7,301 nt of DNA, taken from NCBI GenBank assembly GCA_003225615.1, contig QIAS01000039.1:1-7301 (forward strand), written 5' to 3'. Below the pieces are notes generated by a model. The model searched no databases and had not been told where the DNA came from. It saw only the letters and a list, made by a program, of their open reading frames with translations. This DNA comes from Acidobacteriota bacterium (GTDB lineage: Bacteria; Acidobacteriota; Terriglobia; Terriglobales; Acidobacteriaceae). Shown here one piece after another: positions 6,445-7,301 of the stretch. The stretch's first letter is position 1. Every line of letters starts with the position of its first letter. The position numbers and the translations under genes were made by a program.

Positions 6445-7301
6445 TCAAGACTTCGGCTGCGATTTTCCACGCGCCTGGCTTTCGTAAATTTCTCTTACTC
6501 TTTCGAGTGTATCTATCTCTTCCGGCGGCTTGTCATGTCGCAAGCGCACAATACGCGGAAAGCGCAATGCGTAACCGCTGTTGTGCCGGTCTGAGCGCAT
6601 GACGTTGTTGAACGCCACTTCTAACACAATTTTTGGCTCGACTTCGCGCCGGAAGCCCTGGTCTTCTACCGTATGCTCCAGAAACCACTTCGTCATCTCG
6701 GCAATCTCAGCATCGGTCAGCCCTGAGTACGCTTTGCCGACGTTCAGCAGCCGGTCGCCATCGCGCACGGCGAATGTGTAATCGCTTAGAACGTCAATTC
6801 GTTTTCCGTGCCCCCACTCCACACCGGTAACCACCACGTCCAGAGTCGCCAACTCGCGCTTCAGTTTCAGCCACGATTTCCCGCGCCGCCCCGGCGTATA
6901 GCGCGATTCCAGATCTTTAATCATCAATCCTTCGTTCCCGCGCTCCTGTGCCGCAGTAAATAACTCTTCCAACCGTTCCGGAGACGAAGCCTCAAACACG
7001 GGCGCCCGGACCACCTTGGTCCCGGTGACTTCCGCTTCGCTTGAAAACATCAAATTTCCTTGCTGCTCTCTGGAGCGCGCTCGCGCCCCTGCTCTTGGCG
7101 CCCTAAGCAGGCCGTTCAGGATCTCCGCCCTTTCGCGCAATGGACGATCGATCAGCAGTTCCCCTCCCGCATAGATCACGTCGAAGACGAGATACGCTAC
7201 CGGGACGCGGAGAATCATTTCCCGGCTGACTTTCTTTCTCCCCAGCCGCTGTTGCAGGGCGCTGAAGGGCAGCGCCCGCCCGAGTTCCTCTCCCACGCCT
7301 T
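6445..7301 (-). CDS. ATP-dependent DNA ligase (LigB type), 5'-partial: C-terminal part
   Basis: Seals nicks in DNA by ATP-dependent adenylation. What is visible is the second half of the nucleotidyltransferase domain and the whole OB-fold. Counting from the GTG at 7296: PFSALQQRLGRK at 10-21, motif IIIa FDVIY at 38-42, motif IV EGLMIKD at 122-128, motif V KSWLKLK at 140-146, then the OB-fold (about 150-283) with motif-VI-like RFPR at 245-248. The KxDG lysine motif and any N-terminal domain lie beyond the window. The GTG at 7296 is internal, because the frame continues past the edge and a ligase cannot start there. An Arg/Ala-rich, low-complexity stretch (about 65-80) sits between motifs IIIa and IV and is probably a surface loop. 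The protein ends with a short basic tail. No Ku or LigD polymerase domain is visible, so a repair-specific (NHEJ) role cannot be claimed. Confidence 0.92.
   Translation of the reverse strand, partial: GVGEELGRALPFSALQQRLGRKKVSREMILRVPVAYLVFDVIYAGGELLIDRPLRERAEILNGLLRAPRAGARARSREQQGNLMFSSEAEVTGTKVVRAPVFEASSPERLEELFTAAQERGNEGLMIKDLESRYTPGRRGKSWLKLKRELATLDVVVTGVEWGHGKRIDVLSDYTFAVRDGDRLLNVGKAYSGLTDAEIAEMTKWFLEHTVEDQGFRREVEPKIVLEVAFNNVMRSDRHNSGYALRFPRIVRLRHDKPPEEIDTLERVREIYESQARGKSQPKS

Overview
The window (7,301 bp, moderately GC-rich, gene-dense) is ordinary bacterial chromosome with seven protein-coding genes, two of them cut by the window edges. There are no RNA genes, CRISPR arrays, insertion sequences or integration signatures. 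Protein style (a COG4099-type secreted hydrolase, an Asp/Arg-rich secreted protein, a LigB-type ATP-dependent DNA ligase, TTG/GTG starts) resembles soil Acidobacteriota. That assignment is an impression from memory, not something the sequence proves.

Layout. On the + strand from the left edge are a secreted alpha/beta-hydrolase (3-767, 5' end outside the window) and, 16 bp later, a 12-TM APC-superfamily permease resembling polyamine/amino-acid symporters (784-2118); the two are probably co-transcribed. Facing them on the - strand is a block of three genes, in transcription order: a SoxB/proline-dehydrogenase-beta-like flavoprotein (5343-4177), a PuuB/OrdL-like flavoprotein (4180-2864, overlapping the previous gene by 4 bp), and, after a 172 bp gap, a small secreted protein built on a D-R dipeptide repeat (2691-2155, with a near-perfect Shine-Dalgarno). 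Divergent from this block on the + strand is a CDF-family metal exporter (5491-6414), whose predicted promoter places the transcript start at or next to the ATG. Converging on it from the right edge is the C-terminal two-thirds or so of an ATP-dependent DNA ligase (6445-7301, N-terminus outside the window).

How the genes may work together. The clearest functional grouping is the overlapping pair of amine/amino-acid FAD oxidoreductases. Together with the polyamine/amino-acid-type permease on the opposite strand they suggest uptake and oxidative catabolism of an amine or N-substituted amino acid; the substrate cannot be read from sequence. The hydrolase, metal exporter and ligase look like unrelated housekeeping neighbours.

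No clearly new system was found. The most distinctive element is the Asp/Arg repeat gene: ten GATC sites in 172 bp all sit in one hexamer phase, and a degenerate 60-bp (20-residue) repeat lies next to the hexamer array. This is a trace of hexanucleotide expansion giving a secreted, highly charged protein of unknown function.
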